Shown here: positions 44,639 through 56,188 of the stretch, one piece after another | Numbering within the stretch: position 1 is the stretch's first letter | Layout of the letters: every line of letters starts with the position of its first letter | DNA from: Mangifera indica | Taxonomy: Eukaryota; Streptophyta; Magnoliopsida; Sapindales; Anacardiaceae | NCBI RefSeq assembly: GCF_011075055.1 | Contig: NC_058143.1 | Coordinates: 18,984,930-19,048,929, forward strand | DNA length: 64,000 nucleotides | Reading direction: 5' to 3' | The notes under the pieces: generated by a model | Database searches by the model: none | What the model was told of the DNA's origin: nothing | Seen by the model: the letters and a program-made list of their open reading frames with translations, nothing else | Translations under genes and position numbers: made by a program

Positions 44639-44869
44639 TTTGCGAGACAGAGAGAGAGAGAGAGAGCGCTAAGCTCCAACGATGGCTTTGTTCAGTGTGA
44701 AATTCAAGTTTTTGAAATTAACACACACAAACCTGTCGCTTTTAATAAATAAAATATCTAAACCCGCTTTCTTTTTAAACCCTTACCACTGCGGTGTCGT
44801 TTAGACATTAGTAAATACTAACCACTCGAGTATTGACCCCAGCGATATTTTTCTTTCTCCCGGTAAAGA
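44639..44869. promoter_or_regulatory. Shared divergent promoter of APC7 and the RING gene
   Basis: Only 231 bases separate the two start codons, which point away from each other. A GA repeat at about 44647-44667 lies just before the APC7 start and probably in its leader. No TATA box is obvious, as is common for broadly expressed bidirectional promoters. Confidence 0.6.
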
Positions 44870-46395
44870 ATGGACTCGTCTTTTTCTCGAAGATCAGATT
44901 GCTACCGCACAGACAAAGAGAAGAGCCACCTCCAGAAGTTCGTATCGAGAGTACTTTCACCAGCAATTCGGGGGCAAAATTGTCCAATATGTTTAAACCC
45001 TCTCGCCGATCGCAGAGCTGCGGTGCTTACAGATTGTAGCCACGCTTACTGTTTGAATTGCATCAGCAAGTGGAGCAGTTTGAAGCGGAGCTGCCCTCTC
45101 TGCAACGCGCCGTTTCATTCCTGGTTCTACAAAATCAACCTCTCCACTCGAAACTTCCTCCAACAGCGATTACTGCCTCTTTACAAGGGCAAAACTGTCA
45201 CTTCTCAAACTCACTTCAGATCAAGGGATGAATTTATCGGCGGTAGGCAAGGAGCTAGACAATTGCCATGGAGACGATCGTTTGGACGGCCAGGAACGGT
45301 GCCTGACCACGCCATCGCTAATAGAAAACTTCAATGGCGTTCCAGGTAAATTACGAGACATATGAAAATTGTCAATGTTTATTATTTTGGCTAGTGAAAT
45401 CAATTTACTGCAACGAAAACGTGAAATTGAAATTTGATATTGGTTTTTTGTAGCGTGTATAACCAACGCTTGCAAGCTGTGCCTTTGTCTCCTAGGAAAT
45501 GCATTCACCAGGTACGATATTGATTCAATTGAATTGATTTTATTTTGAAAATTGCTGTTTCTATTTTTCTGGAAGAGACTTCAGGGATCAGACTTAAGGG
45601 TGGATACGAGCAGGATCTGAATAGGGGGCAGCCTCAAGCTGGGCTCGAATCCAAAAGTGCAGCTGTAGCTTGAGCTCACTCGAGTTAGTAATGAGTTTAC
45701 TGTAGAAGCCACCAGATAGAAGAAAGGTCACCTAATATGAAGAAGAAAAATCGCCGGAGGGATGAATCTACCAATCTACCTGCGACTGGTTGGATTCAAG
45801 TCTGGCTTGCTTAAGGTGTAAACCGACTTGGCTTAGCTCGGTTCCACCCCTAATCAGGCCTTTCTTTAAGCTGCATTTCAATTTAGTAGAAATTCGCAGA
45901 GTTTGAGTTAATGGTTTTTTTTTTTAATTCAGAATGTTGTAGTGAATAAATTTGTGAAAGAAAGAATGCTGCAGAGAATAGAACCTTGGATCCAAAGGGA
46001 GCTCACTGCTATCCTTGGAGACCCAGATCCATCCATTATTGTTCATGTGGCCTCCTCACTTTATATTGGAAGCCTAGAAGGAAAGCTTAATCCTCCTTCA
46101 AGACTGCTTGGTGTTAAACACGACTTTTTAGCACCCTTGCAACGTTTTTTGCACAACCAGACTGCCATGTTCTGGCATGAATTGAGGTACATAAATGATA
46201 TAATAAAAGCTTCTTGGAAACATATAGGCATGGAATCTAATTGTGAAATATATATGTACATGTATATATTTTGTTTGTTGGTTATCATATTTCATGATCA
46301 TTATGGATTGAGAAGTATTTCTCAGATGTTTTGCAGAGAGTTCATTTACAATGGAAACATATGATTTAGTGGTTGAATATAAAGAGTTGGCTTAA
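44870..46395 (+). CDS. Topors-like RING-finger protein, probable E3 ubiquitin ligase, 4 exons
   Basis: Exons: 44870-45345, 45454-45511, 45933-46186, 46326-46395, total 858 nt, or 285 aa. A C3HC4 RING finger is complete at residues 38-78: C38, C41, C56, H58, C61, C64, C75, C78. The spacing CxHxxCxxC and the following PFHSWFYKI strand resemble Topors-type RINGs. Downstream a Arg-rich linker leads to a conserved-looking helical region (RIEPWIQRELTAILGDPDP) that has a counterpart after the RING in Topors proteins. The RING would bind an E2 enzyme and pass ubiquitin; the substrate is unknown. The last exon is small and its acceptor (CAG at 46323-46325) was chosen because it keeps the longest frame; the next AG gives a slightly different short end. 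Intron 2 contains a MITE-like insert. Confidence 0.85.
45595..45852. mobile_element. hAT-like MITE in RING-gene intron 2 (258 bp)
   Basis: Ends TAAGGGTGGATACGAGC and, reverse-complemented, TAGGGGTGGAACCGAGC are inverted repeats. The 8-bp flanks ATCAGACT (45587-45594) and ATCAGGCC (45853-45860) match at 6 of 8. This fits an aged hAT-type insertion; no transposase frame is present. Confidence 0.6.
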
Positions 46396-47446
46396 GTGCT
46401 GCAGGATAATGTTTCCCTGATTTGTTGGCAGCACGAGGTATCAGTTCATTCACTAAGTTCTTTGTACTTCTCTCTGGCTTTTTCGCTTACGTTTCCTTTC
46501 CTGGTGTCCATTCTTCTGTCAGTTCCTAACTGCAAGGTATATTGTGATGTTTTGCAGCTTGTTTATTGAGGATGAGCCGAGTCTTATGGAGCAAAGATGT
46601 CACCTTTGATTCAAAACTCAAGAGTTGCAACCAGGAGCTCTTTACTGAACATAGTGGTTATGTCAGAGGGTAGCAGGGATTTATCTCATCATGAGTATAC
46701 AGGAGGTTAATCTGTCTGCCGAGAAAAAGAAATCAAACTCTTAATCAGGCTTCATGAGATGCAGTGATGGAATAGTGTGAGAAGTATATGCAGCTGCATT
46801 GACATCAACAGATGCAGTCAAATAACCGAAAATTCCTGGATGACCCTAATCACGGAGATCGTCATGATTTTTTTTCATGTGTACCAGTTTGGTTTGTCAT
46901 TACCATACGATTGTTTATGCATTTTCTCTTGTAGCCGAAGAGCTGAAATACAACCAACTTTCAATTAAAATCAATGACAGACTGAATTCATAGATTGCCA
47001 AAAAAGCTATTCAACTCTGTATATTTTTATGAACACACCCCTCTGATGCTCTTCGTAAAAGAGCCATGTATAAAACGAGATGATAAATAATAAAGTAAAG
47101 GGGTGTCGCCCTATGTTATTGAAGGTTTTCTATATTTGTTAATACTTCAAAGACCCCTGTCAATGTGGCTACAACTTACTCTTCCCTGTTATGGCATGCC
47201 TTATCACAAAAATCCCATGTGCTTTATGCCCAATCATAATCAGTAATACCAACAACAATCCCGTGGTCAAACATACAAAATCCAAAATACATCAAACAAT
47301 TCCTATCACCTTCTACATCTCGATAACATATAAATACACATACTACGTGTTCATTACAAGATTCAGCAACGAATCAAAACAATAAATCAACATCAGCCAC
47401 CATTCTTGTTAGTGCAAGCTCAGCCTTTAGATCACACACACAATTT
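46396..47446. other. 3' regions of the convergent RING and TON2 genes
   Basis: This is the probable 3' UTR of the RING gene on the plus strand and of TON2 on the minus strand. Sequence at about 46430-46740 has few A/T runs and may be spliced UTR or alternative 3' exon of the RING gene. No other gene was recognised. Confidence 0.5.
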
Positions 47447-50400
47447 TCATTCTTCTTCTGGTTCTTCGTCTTCTTGGAGAAGATTTTCTCTGTTGTCATG
47501 GGCCCAAAAACCACGCACATCTATGAGCATGCTGGCTACTGTCCCACCTTGTTTACAGCCTAGCAGATCGGCCAGTGTAATCTTTAATGGGTCAGCAGGT
47601 TTAACCATATCCCAGATCTCATCCCTTACATCCTCAATACATAATTCATAGTTTCCACCCTCAATCCATTTCTGGTGCACATCTCTGTTTTACACACAAG
47701 TGAAAATAACCGGTTTCAGCGGACAGAACATATATAAGGCTAAATTTAAAAAATATCATTAAAGCATGAAAACCATGAGAACAGCAGATCTCAATGGGTT
47801 TCTGAGTTTGTGTCTCTGGAGAAATGAGACTCGCAGAACTTGCTTAAGCCCTACAAGCAGGAAACTACAGAGTTTTTTTGTTGGAAGATTGTATCAGGCG
47901 ACATCTCAGCTTTTGGATGTTCCCCTTCTTTACTTCCGTACATAGCTTACAATTGCTATGCTGCTCAAGAAACATTAAATTCCCCAAAATTTGCTTTCAG
48001 CAACCAAATAAAACAAGAGAATTCAAGCTCACAATTCAATAATAATGCAGAAGAGTGTTAACCTGAAAAGGGTGTGTATATCAGCTGTTGTAAGGTACCC
48101 ACGTCCTTGCAGATCAAGACAGCGAAACAAGTATGTTAGCCCTTCTGGAGTGTCTTTGTTTTCTAGGGCCAAGACAAAGTCAAGGAAACTTTCAAAATCC
48201 ATCTCCCTAGAATTTACTCCACTACTTTTTCCACGACGGACATGTTCATCAAATACTGTGGGTAGCACAAGTACAAAGAAGAACACATGAGAACCTCTCC
48301 TTGGTACTTTATTGATGACCTCAAAGTAGATTAACAAGCACATGAATCAACTACAAAAATTTACAGTTTATTTTCAAGAAACATAAGAATAGCATTGGTA
48401 CCTCTTTCAATGAATATTTCTGTCAGTGTCCCATCTGCATATTCTCGAAGATTCTGCTTGCTCAATGTTCCATTCATATCTTTATCAAGGGAAAGATACA
48501 TGTCTATGGATAGAATTAGGACCAAGTTAATTAAATGAACAATATAGACTCAGTTGTAAGCTAAGCTCCTTAAGAGCATCATAATATTTTCCATGAGCTT
48601 TACAACTTCTAGAAAGACCAAAACCACAAATGACAAAGTAGCTGCATATAACTAAGTACTAAACTACCACTATTGATGTACATTGCAAAACTAATACATA
48701 TGAAGAACAAGGGAAATCATAGAACATGTACTCACCACATATGCGCTGTGCAGATGTCAAAGAAAACCAATTTTCAGCTTGTTCTGTATCAGTGACTTCT
48801 TCCTCACTTTCCTATTAAGAATAAAAGGCAAAAAATCAAACTGAGGCTGTCAATTGTATTAAACATATCATTATTATCAGCCAAAAGAGGAGTAAAAAAT
48901 GCATTCTACGATTTACAGCAATGCCACTTTTAATAAGATACAAAGAATAGAAAACCAATATAAATTAACAATAACAAAGGGAAACTAGTAAATAGTCTTC
49001 AATGTATAACAAAGGAATCCTTGAAAACAGATTGTAACATATTTAAAAAAAAAACAATTTACCTGGTGGAGTTCCATTAGTTCCTGGAGACAGTTACTGA
49101 GTAAAACTTTCTTTATGCAGGCCTTTCCTATAACAAAAACCAATTGTCAAAAATTTTTGTAGAACCAAATCAATAATAAAGATCCAAGCAAAAAACAATT
49201 TGAAAAATATATATATACACCAGATTTTTTTTCATATATTACTGCTTTACAGCCATATGCATTCTGTTGTAAGTAAAACCTAGGTCATGCAAACCTCGTC
49301 TATGAGGATCACAGAAGAAGAAGAACTTGTGTGCTGCTATCCGACAATACATTTGAACAAAGCTTGCAGGCATATCCCGTAGCTGTGCCAGACTAGGAAT
49401 CAGACCTCGTATATAGGCCTCCATTTCCTGCAAAGAAACAGAAACAACTATAGACTTAAAAGGTAATCAAAACAGATAGACATCAAAAATCAGAAGAAAG
49501 AGGGTTTATCCCCACTTTCAAGGTTTAGAAATCCAAAAGCTCATACATGAGGTTGAAGGAAACCATCAGAATCTTCATCAAGCTCACTCATATCAATTCT
49601 AGCCTGTGTAAGTGAAACCTGAACAAAATACACAGGGAGCAACAGTCATGAACATTGAAGCCACATTAATCAAAATTTAAAAAAAAAAGTAAAAAATATT
49701 CAAACTTGAAAGAAAAAGTAAACATTTCCTAGTCACCATATGGGAACGGGGACGAGGAAAAAAGATTCAGAAGTTGAACATGCTGCTTCAACCAACCATT
49801 TACAAAAGGAACCAAACAAAACTTCATTGACACAATCAATGGAATTTCCATCAACATTGAAAAACCCTTAAACCTGACTCCTCAACTTAAGACAGCTATA
49901 AACACAAGTCCTCTTTCTTTTGAATAAACAGAAAAGAGCAAAGACAGTCAACCAACATGAGCAAAGGGCAAAGGCACTTCATAAAAAAAAAAAAATGAGA
50001 TAATCCAACCTCTACTCCCCAATCAGGTGAGTGAAAGTTATAGATTGAATCATCCCCAAAGGGGAAAAATTATATTACAATGTTTAACATTTTAATATCA
50101 CATGGATTTATGCTTCATTAGATTTTGTAAATATGTGAGAATGAATATTGGCATACCATGACAGCATGCAGAGAGGTGAAACTGAATAAAATATGTCATA
50201 ATATCATTTTAATGATTCAAGAAACCAAAAATGATATTTGCACAAATTATATTCCAAGAAATACCCACCGTACGCATCACATAAAGATAAAATGGCAAAA
50301 TGGCAATTCTTCCAGACTCATCTTTCTCGAACTTCATAAAATTTGATGGGCTGAAAAAGCGCCGACACTTAGGGCCTATTTGCTCAGTACATACAGAGGC

Positions 50401-51874
50401 AATGTGGCAAAAATCTTCATAATTCATCTGCAATACAACAACTCAGGAAAGTTTAGCATCATTGTAAGATTAAAATTCATCTCTTATCAAGAAAATCATT
50501 GCAAATAACATATATAAAAAGCTTAGTCATGGATAATGTCTTAACATAGTGAGAAAGCAGATAAAATGAGAAATATAACAACCTTTTCTGCACCAGTGGC
50601 ATCATCAATCACACAGTTTTCCCTCAAGCAAACCCACATTGCATCAAGATCATCAGCGTTTAGCAAAAGATCTGATTGTTTCTGCCAATATAAGTGAAAA
50701 GATTCACTTAGCAAACCACTAGTTGTTTAAGTTCTCAGTACTATAACAAGAAGTAGGCCAAACACGAAATCCAGAAGAAAAGAAGTGTACCTTTAAGAAT
50801 CGGTACTTTGCCAGTCTTTGGACCCTGTGACTGATCGATCCTTCTTCAGGTTTCTGAAACAACAGTATATAGGAAGAGCAAAGGAATATCAGAGCATAAT
50901 AAAAGAAAAGTAGGGAATGAAAATTTAAAAGATAATAAAACTTAACATTGATGTAGGTTTCTAAAAGTTATTTTTTTGGTGAAATTGGATATCATATAAA
51001 ATGTGTGCTAATATATCAAATCATTCAAAGTAAAGTACTAAAGCAAACAATTCTTGCACTTGCCTTCTTGTAAAAACTAGGTATTGTACCAGCTTCAGCA
51101 CTTTTTTGTTGTTTCTCTCTAAATATATCAAGCAATATTCTCTTTGTCTCAAGCTCTACAAAGGTGCAAACAAAAGAACCGGTTTACATTGCAGACAACA
51201 AAAGGAAAAAAAGTGTATATCGTTCCAAGAAATGCATACTCCACCTGCATGTATATGATAAACTAGTATTTCCACAATAACAATAATAGCAAATGTGCAT
51301 TCTCGCACTTTCTTTAATAAACTCCTCATTTTTGTTTCTCTAAATAAAACAAATCACTTCAGCAAACCAGGTGCATTAGGCTCATTAAAATCACAAAATT
51401 CATTTTCTCATCCACAAAATAACCCAAATCGCTAATCTTATACTCTTCTTTTTTCCCTCACAATGTCAGCAATAAAAAATAAATGACTCATTAAGCACAT
51501 TAGTCCAAAAGTAGCTACAAATCCACCAAATAACTTTCCAACTTAATTCACTTTAATAGCAATAAAATCAAATTAAGCAAAACAAAAGAAAAAACCTAAT
51601 GAACTAATTATATTTTTTGTCACAAGATGTAACGGCAATCTATAATCAAGAACAATTTCCAAATAAAAAATCAAATAAATAAAAATTAATAAAAATACGA
51701 ATTAAAACGCAAATTAAGTAGGGATAGATAATGACCCATTAGTGCTTCGGATCCGAGTCCAGCTCCAGATCCAATGAACCGGCGCAGATTACGGACCCAA
51801 GGCATGGACGAAGCAGGCGGGATCTTCCTTTGCGCAGCCTCGTGGCTCTCGCCATCGCTGGACCCACTGTACAT
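47447..51874 (-). CDS. TON2: TON2/FASS, PP2A regulatory subunit B''-type, complete, 12 exons
   Basis: Regulatory subunit that brings PP2A into the TTP complex (TON1-TRM-PP2A) and is needed for the preprophase band, ordered cortical microtubules and the plant division plane. Exons in transcript order: 51736-51874, 51064-51155, 50791-50853, 50583-50681, 50269-50427, 49547-49618, 49295-49427, 49063-49127, 48736-48811, 48402-48503, 48063-48255, 47447-47684. The sum is 1431 nt, or 476 aa (Arabidopsis TON2 is about 480). Seen: MYSGSSDGES start, KYRFLKKQSDLLLN and FCDPHRRG family blocks, EF-hand-like loops at about 198-209 (DEDSDGFL) and 306-317 (DKDMNGTL) and a Glu-rich end. Intron 2 begins with GC (AAG then GCAAGT), the known GC-AG minor class; other introns are GT-AG. 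Identity is firm because nearly the whole sequence follows the family. Confidence 0.97.
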
Positions 51875-52885
51875 CGCCGGTCCGAGTCACTGATCTGAGT
51901 CGTCAGTAACCTCTAACAAGTTCGACGTTCCAACAAAGTTAAATAAAAAAGAACACGAGAAATTGAATTTAAACCCTCGCTATGGTTGGGCACAACCGAG
52001 TGAAAAAAAAATTCAAAATATTATTTGATCTGTTCTTAGTTCATAATTTTGTAGCCATTTCTGAAAAAATGTTTTGGTAAAGTTATTTCCGAATTCTAAA
52101 ATATCACTTCAGTCCATAAGAATTATTTTCTGGCTCTTATGTTTTTGTATATTACTTAAGACTCCCCTGCATTATTACATCTGTTTTGTGAGGCTTAAAC
52201 TTTTTATATTTACAGTCCACCTGATAATATTTGGGGGCTAGATTTTATTAGAGTTGCTCAAACTCGAATTTGAGCTCACGTTGAATGAGTTAAATTTAAG
52301 ACAAGTATTGAATTTGTCTTTATAAAATAAATTGAGCTTAAGTTAACTAAACATTGAAGTTTAAGTTAACTTAAATCGAATTTAACATTAAATTATTTTT
52401 AATTCAGTTTAAAACTCGATTTGTTGTTCTTGAACCAATCTCAAACTGGATTCAGGTAAATCTTAAATTGAGTTCAAACTCAAGTTTGTCAAAATAGTAA
52501 AGTCTCAGTTTGAGCCCAATATAGGAATAATTGACTCAAGCTCAATTCAGACTCAATTAAAAATTAATTTAAACTCTTTAATTTTAAAAAATGTATTTAA
52601 ATTTTATAATTTATATATTTATAATTTATATATTTATAATTTATTTTATATTCAAAACTAAGTGGATAAGATTTTAATTTAGGGATGTAATTTCATTTTT
52701 TTAATATTTTAAAAATAATTAATATTTCATTTTATAATAATTAAGCTAAGTCAGGTTTAAGACAAATTGAACTATAGGCAACTCACAGGTAGTTTAACGC
52801 AATTTTAACTCTAAATTAGGTCATTTTCAAGCGTCACTCGTATCAAAATCCAAACCTAATTATATATAAAATAAAAAAAAAGGCA
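51875..52885 (-). promoter_or_regulatory. Promoter region of TON2, with degraded repeat
   Basis: Upstream of the TON2 start the sequence from about 52250 to 52860 is AT-rich and carries words such as CTCAAACTCGAATTTGAG and a short ATTTATAATTTATAT tandem repeat at about 52605-52645. The word content resembles the repeats near 14950 and 59390. Clear termini were not found. Confidence 0.4.
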
Positions 52886-55678
52886 TTACTTTCCGTCATT
52901 TCCCTTTCGCAAGATTGTAGGTGGGTCAAGTGGCTTTGCCATTGAAATGAGATAAGATGCAGTGGATTGTGGGTTCATCCAAGGGCAAGCAATTTGACAA
53001 ATTTTTGCAGCTATTACAAAAACAATAGCAGAAAAAGGGATAAACAGACAAGTGGGAACATAAGAAAACAAATAGTGATTTCCTATTTTAGAGTGAGGTC
53101 TAATCCTGCAATATAACATAAATTCATGGAAGTTTTTACAGGCAAGGACCTTCCTGTTCCCCCAGGAAACAACCCTTTTTTTTTTTTTTCAAGTTATTTG
53201 TCCAATCCAGTGGACTCCAGCTCAATTTCCTACGTACATAATTTTACATCAATTTTAAAAGGTCAAAAGACTATTTCCCATATAAAGTTCGTCACACATT
53301 TAAAAGTTTAAAAAAATTGCATATTTTTTATTTATTATCTATTTTTGTTGATGAATTTTATTTAATATAAATGCAAGAAAGTCATTTTATATAAATTTTA
53401 TATATTTTTCATTTCAAATTGATATTTGCTTGGAAGATAAATGAAAATTTTTAATATTTTTTAGGAGGGTTTTGGGAAGTTTTAAATAAGTTTGAAAATT
53501 TTATTATATTTTTAACTGTTTAAGAAATAAGTTTTTAAATTAGTAATTTGATATTTATATTAAATATTAATGACAACTTTATAATTCCAATAAAAAGACA
53601 AAACATGCTTTTCAAGGAAAACCAATTTGAATTCTTTAATTGAAGTGGATAATAGATGAAATTTTAATTTTTAAAAAATTAGGGGTGTGATTGTATTTCA
53701 TCAAACCTTGGGTGGGACATAATAATTTAATCACCAACCTTTCTTTCTTCAACCAATGTCTTTATGCTTATTAATTAACCCTTGTTTTATGCACGTTTGT
53801 TATGATCTTTCAACTGGAAAGATGCTTTACCATTTGGGCCATTGTCAGTTCAACCACTAATGCATCTACAACTTTATACTAATTTTCACTTTGGAGTCTT
53901 TTGTTGTTTTGTTTCAGGTATCCGAATTTACATTGCGTTTTGGGGCTTTTTACTTGTAGCTTTTTCTTGTCCAAGTAGTAACAGATACACATCATGTGGG
54001 TTGATCATCTACAGCATTTGAGCCATCAACTCTTTTCCAAATTTGATTTAATAATTGCCAAAAAAAGTGATTTTATTCTCATATTCATAAATACCCATTA
54101 TTTTTTTCTTTTTTTTAATCAATAAATATAATTATTATTTAAGTGATTGCAAAAAAGTTTAAACAGTATTTACCCAGAAAAACAATTTAATTAGAGTGTG
54201 ATTGGTTTAAATAATTTTTAATATCAAAATAAAATATTATTATAGAGATAAATTATACAAAATTATATTTGATAAAATTTGATGTAAAAAAAAGTGAGTA
54301 TGCATAGTTTTATTTGTGATTATATAAATAGAAGAAAACATAGCAATAGACAGATTAAAGCTTCCAAGAACCGTAAGAATGGACTTCTGATTTTAAATAC
54401 TGTGGATTCTTACCATGAACAAGAGTGTAAACAATGTGCTGTTCATAGTTAACCATCCTGACATTTTACTTTACAATTCTGCAGAAAAAACAGGAGGACA
54501 GTCACAGCCAAAAGGATCTATTGTATCTAGGGTTTATACAATTTGAAGGACCACAAAGGCAGATCTTAACATGGGCACAATTTTTTTGATATGTGTCCCT
54601 GATAATTTAACCATAAATACCTAGATGGTCCCCCTTGCAGAAGAAAAGAACAAATAGAAGACAAGAGAGGACAATGGTTATGGAATGCTGTTTGACTGGG
54701 AGAAATTTTTATACTATTTCAGAAGACGTTCTGGTTTGCAACAGAACAGATTTATTTGCATATAGATGTTATTTTAGTTTTGGTGCAGTAAGAATGAGAT
54801 TATACAAGCAAAAGAAAGACCAAGTTAGTAACCTTACTTGAACCAGATTCACTTCGGTCCTCACTCAAGCTACCCTTTGGACCACGGATCCTCATTTGCC
54901 TTTTAGACAAACCCAGAAAAGTACAAATTCAGGAACTCAAACAAAAATAAATAAGAGAGACTTACATTTCATTACAGCTCAGTAGGCTTCCCCACTCTTT
55001 GTTGATTGCATCATAAGAAACAAATTGTGTACACAAAAACAGGCAAAGAGAGAGAGGACATTCCAATAACTCTCATTTCCAAAATTAAGTCTCAAGCAAT
55101 AACATCTATCTAGCCATGGAAACTGAGTACCTGTTTCTCCGTCAATGTCCTGTTTTAGCTCAGCTGTCATGACCCCATCGAGTAGCAGTTCCATCTCCAT
55201 CTATATACAAAATTGGCTATGCCTCTCTTCTTTCCAGATCAGATGACAAGAAAGGAGCAAAAAGAAAGATTGAGCGAATTCAGGAAGACACTTGAAATTG
55301 ATGGACTGACAACTACTTTTTTCTTTTGATCCCCCTTCAATAATTATGTCTTCTCCACTTCCTCTCCTTTTGAAGTCACTTTCAGGCTTGTCCACATCTA
55401 TTTAGTAAAAACATCTTACATTTACAGTTGGTAACAACCACAAAACTGTCCACAGGGCCTTAGATTTCCAGATTGACAGATTCCACATTGTGTCCCAATT
55501 GTCCAGTGATATCACCGTGAGAGACTCTATACTTTCTCATCTCTCTCTTTTACCTTCTCCTATGAATAATACCTTCATATTTCTGCCTTCTCAAAAATTT
55601 AAACAATTTTATTATAACATCTACTCTTCTGCATCTACTACCGGTAGACCTAGCTTCTTTCATTGCCCATATCTCCAT
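52886..55678 (-). CDS. Possible small spliced gene, unknown product, about 132 aa
   Basis: I do not recognise this product and the gene is a prediction. A frame-consistent chain on the minus strand joins 55573-55678 (starts ATG, MEIWAMKEARSTG), 55292-55397 (KPESDFKRRGSGED), 54838-54899 (RIRGPKGSLSEDRSESG) and 52886-53010 (AKICQIACPWMNPQ, ending GNDGK and stop). Borders are GT-AG with phases 1, 2 and 1 that fit each time, total 399 nt. The donor at 55291 is weak, and the last intron is 1.8 kb. A second route, starting at ATG 55200 (MEMELLLDG) through 55131-55200 and 54966-54996 into the same two last exons, also keeps frame and gives 95 aa; it could be an alternative first exon. The N-terminal part is basic with a helical FKFLRRQKYE. 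No signal peptide, membrane segment or known domain is visible. It lies head-to-head with the pseudokinase. Confidence 0.35.
53261..53735. mobile_element. Possible decayed third copy of the Mutator-like MITE family
   Basis: The left edge GGTCAAAAGACTATTTCCC resembles the termini of the elements at 27253 and 28737, and the reverse complement of the right edge contains ATGTCCCACCCAAGG. No matching target duplication is seen, so the element is either truncated or the similarity is weak. It lies in the proposed long intron of the small minus-strand gene. Confidence 0.3.
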
Positions 55679-56188
55679 TGATCAGCAATTTATAGAAAGG
55701 GAGTGGCTTGGATTTTTTGAGGACGATAAGATGTTCTTCTAAGATGGGGGCTTTCTATAAGTGACATTTTGATAAGATGATAAACATAGGACAGCCAAGT
55801 GGGGTACTCAGAAAGACAAATGAGTTGTCTACTGAGTTGTTGTTTCCGATTTCAGCTGAATATTCAACATTACTGCCAAATATCTGATTCCATGTGGATT
55901 CTTAAGATCCGCAAGCTTTGTGTCTCTCAGTACATGTGGGCACTAGAGAAGTAGTACTGAAATGGCAGCAGCGTGTTGTTCGCATATTAATGTGAACAAG
56001 AGAAATTTCACTAAAAAATATCTTCTTCGACTGTAGTTTAGAGGCATAGGTATTGGAATGTTGAGCTCCTAAATCTGAAAATCCCCTCTTTGATGCAATT
56101 CTATTTTGAGTTATATTTATTCCTCTAAGCTGATGATAAGCCACTGATGAATTTATCACAGGTTCAATGATCAAGTTCTTGAAACCTT
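55679..56188. promoter_or_regulatory. Divergent spacer upstream of the pseudokinase
   Basis: About 0.5 kb lies between the proposed small gene and the pseudokinase start at 56189. It probably holds the pseudokinase promoter and leader. A minus-strand open frame at 55902-56174 has no recognisable content. Confidence 0.4.

Noticed and set aside
46187..46364. Read-through C-terminus of the RING protein past the 46186 donor
   Set aside because: The extension runs into low-complexity hydrophobic residues, and a good GT-AG intron to 46326 gives a more protein-like end.
52250..52860. Possible transposon upstream of TON2
   Set aside because: Word content resembles other repeats here, but I could not find paired termini or a target duplication, so no element borders are claimed.
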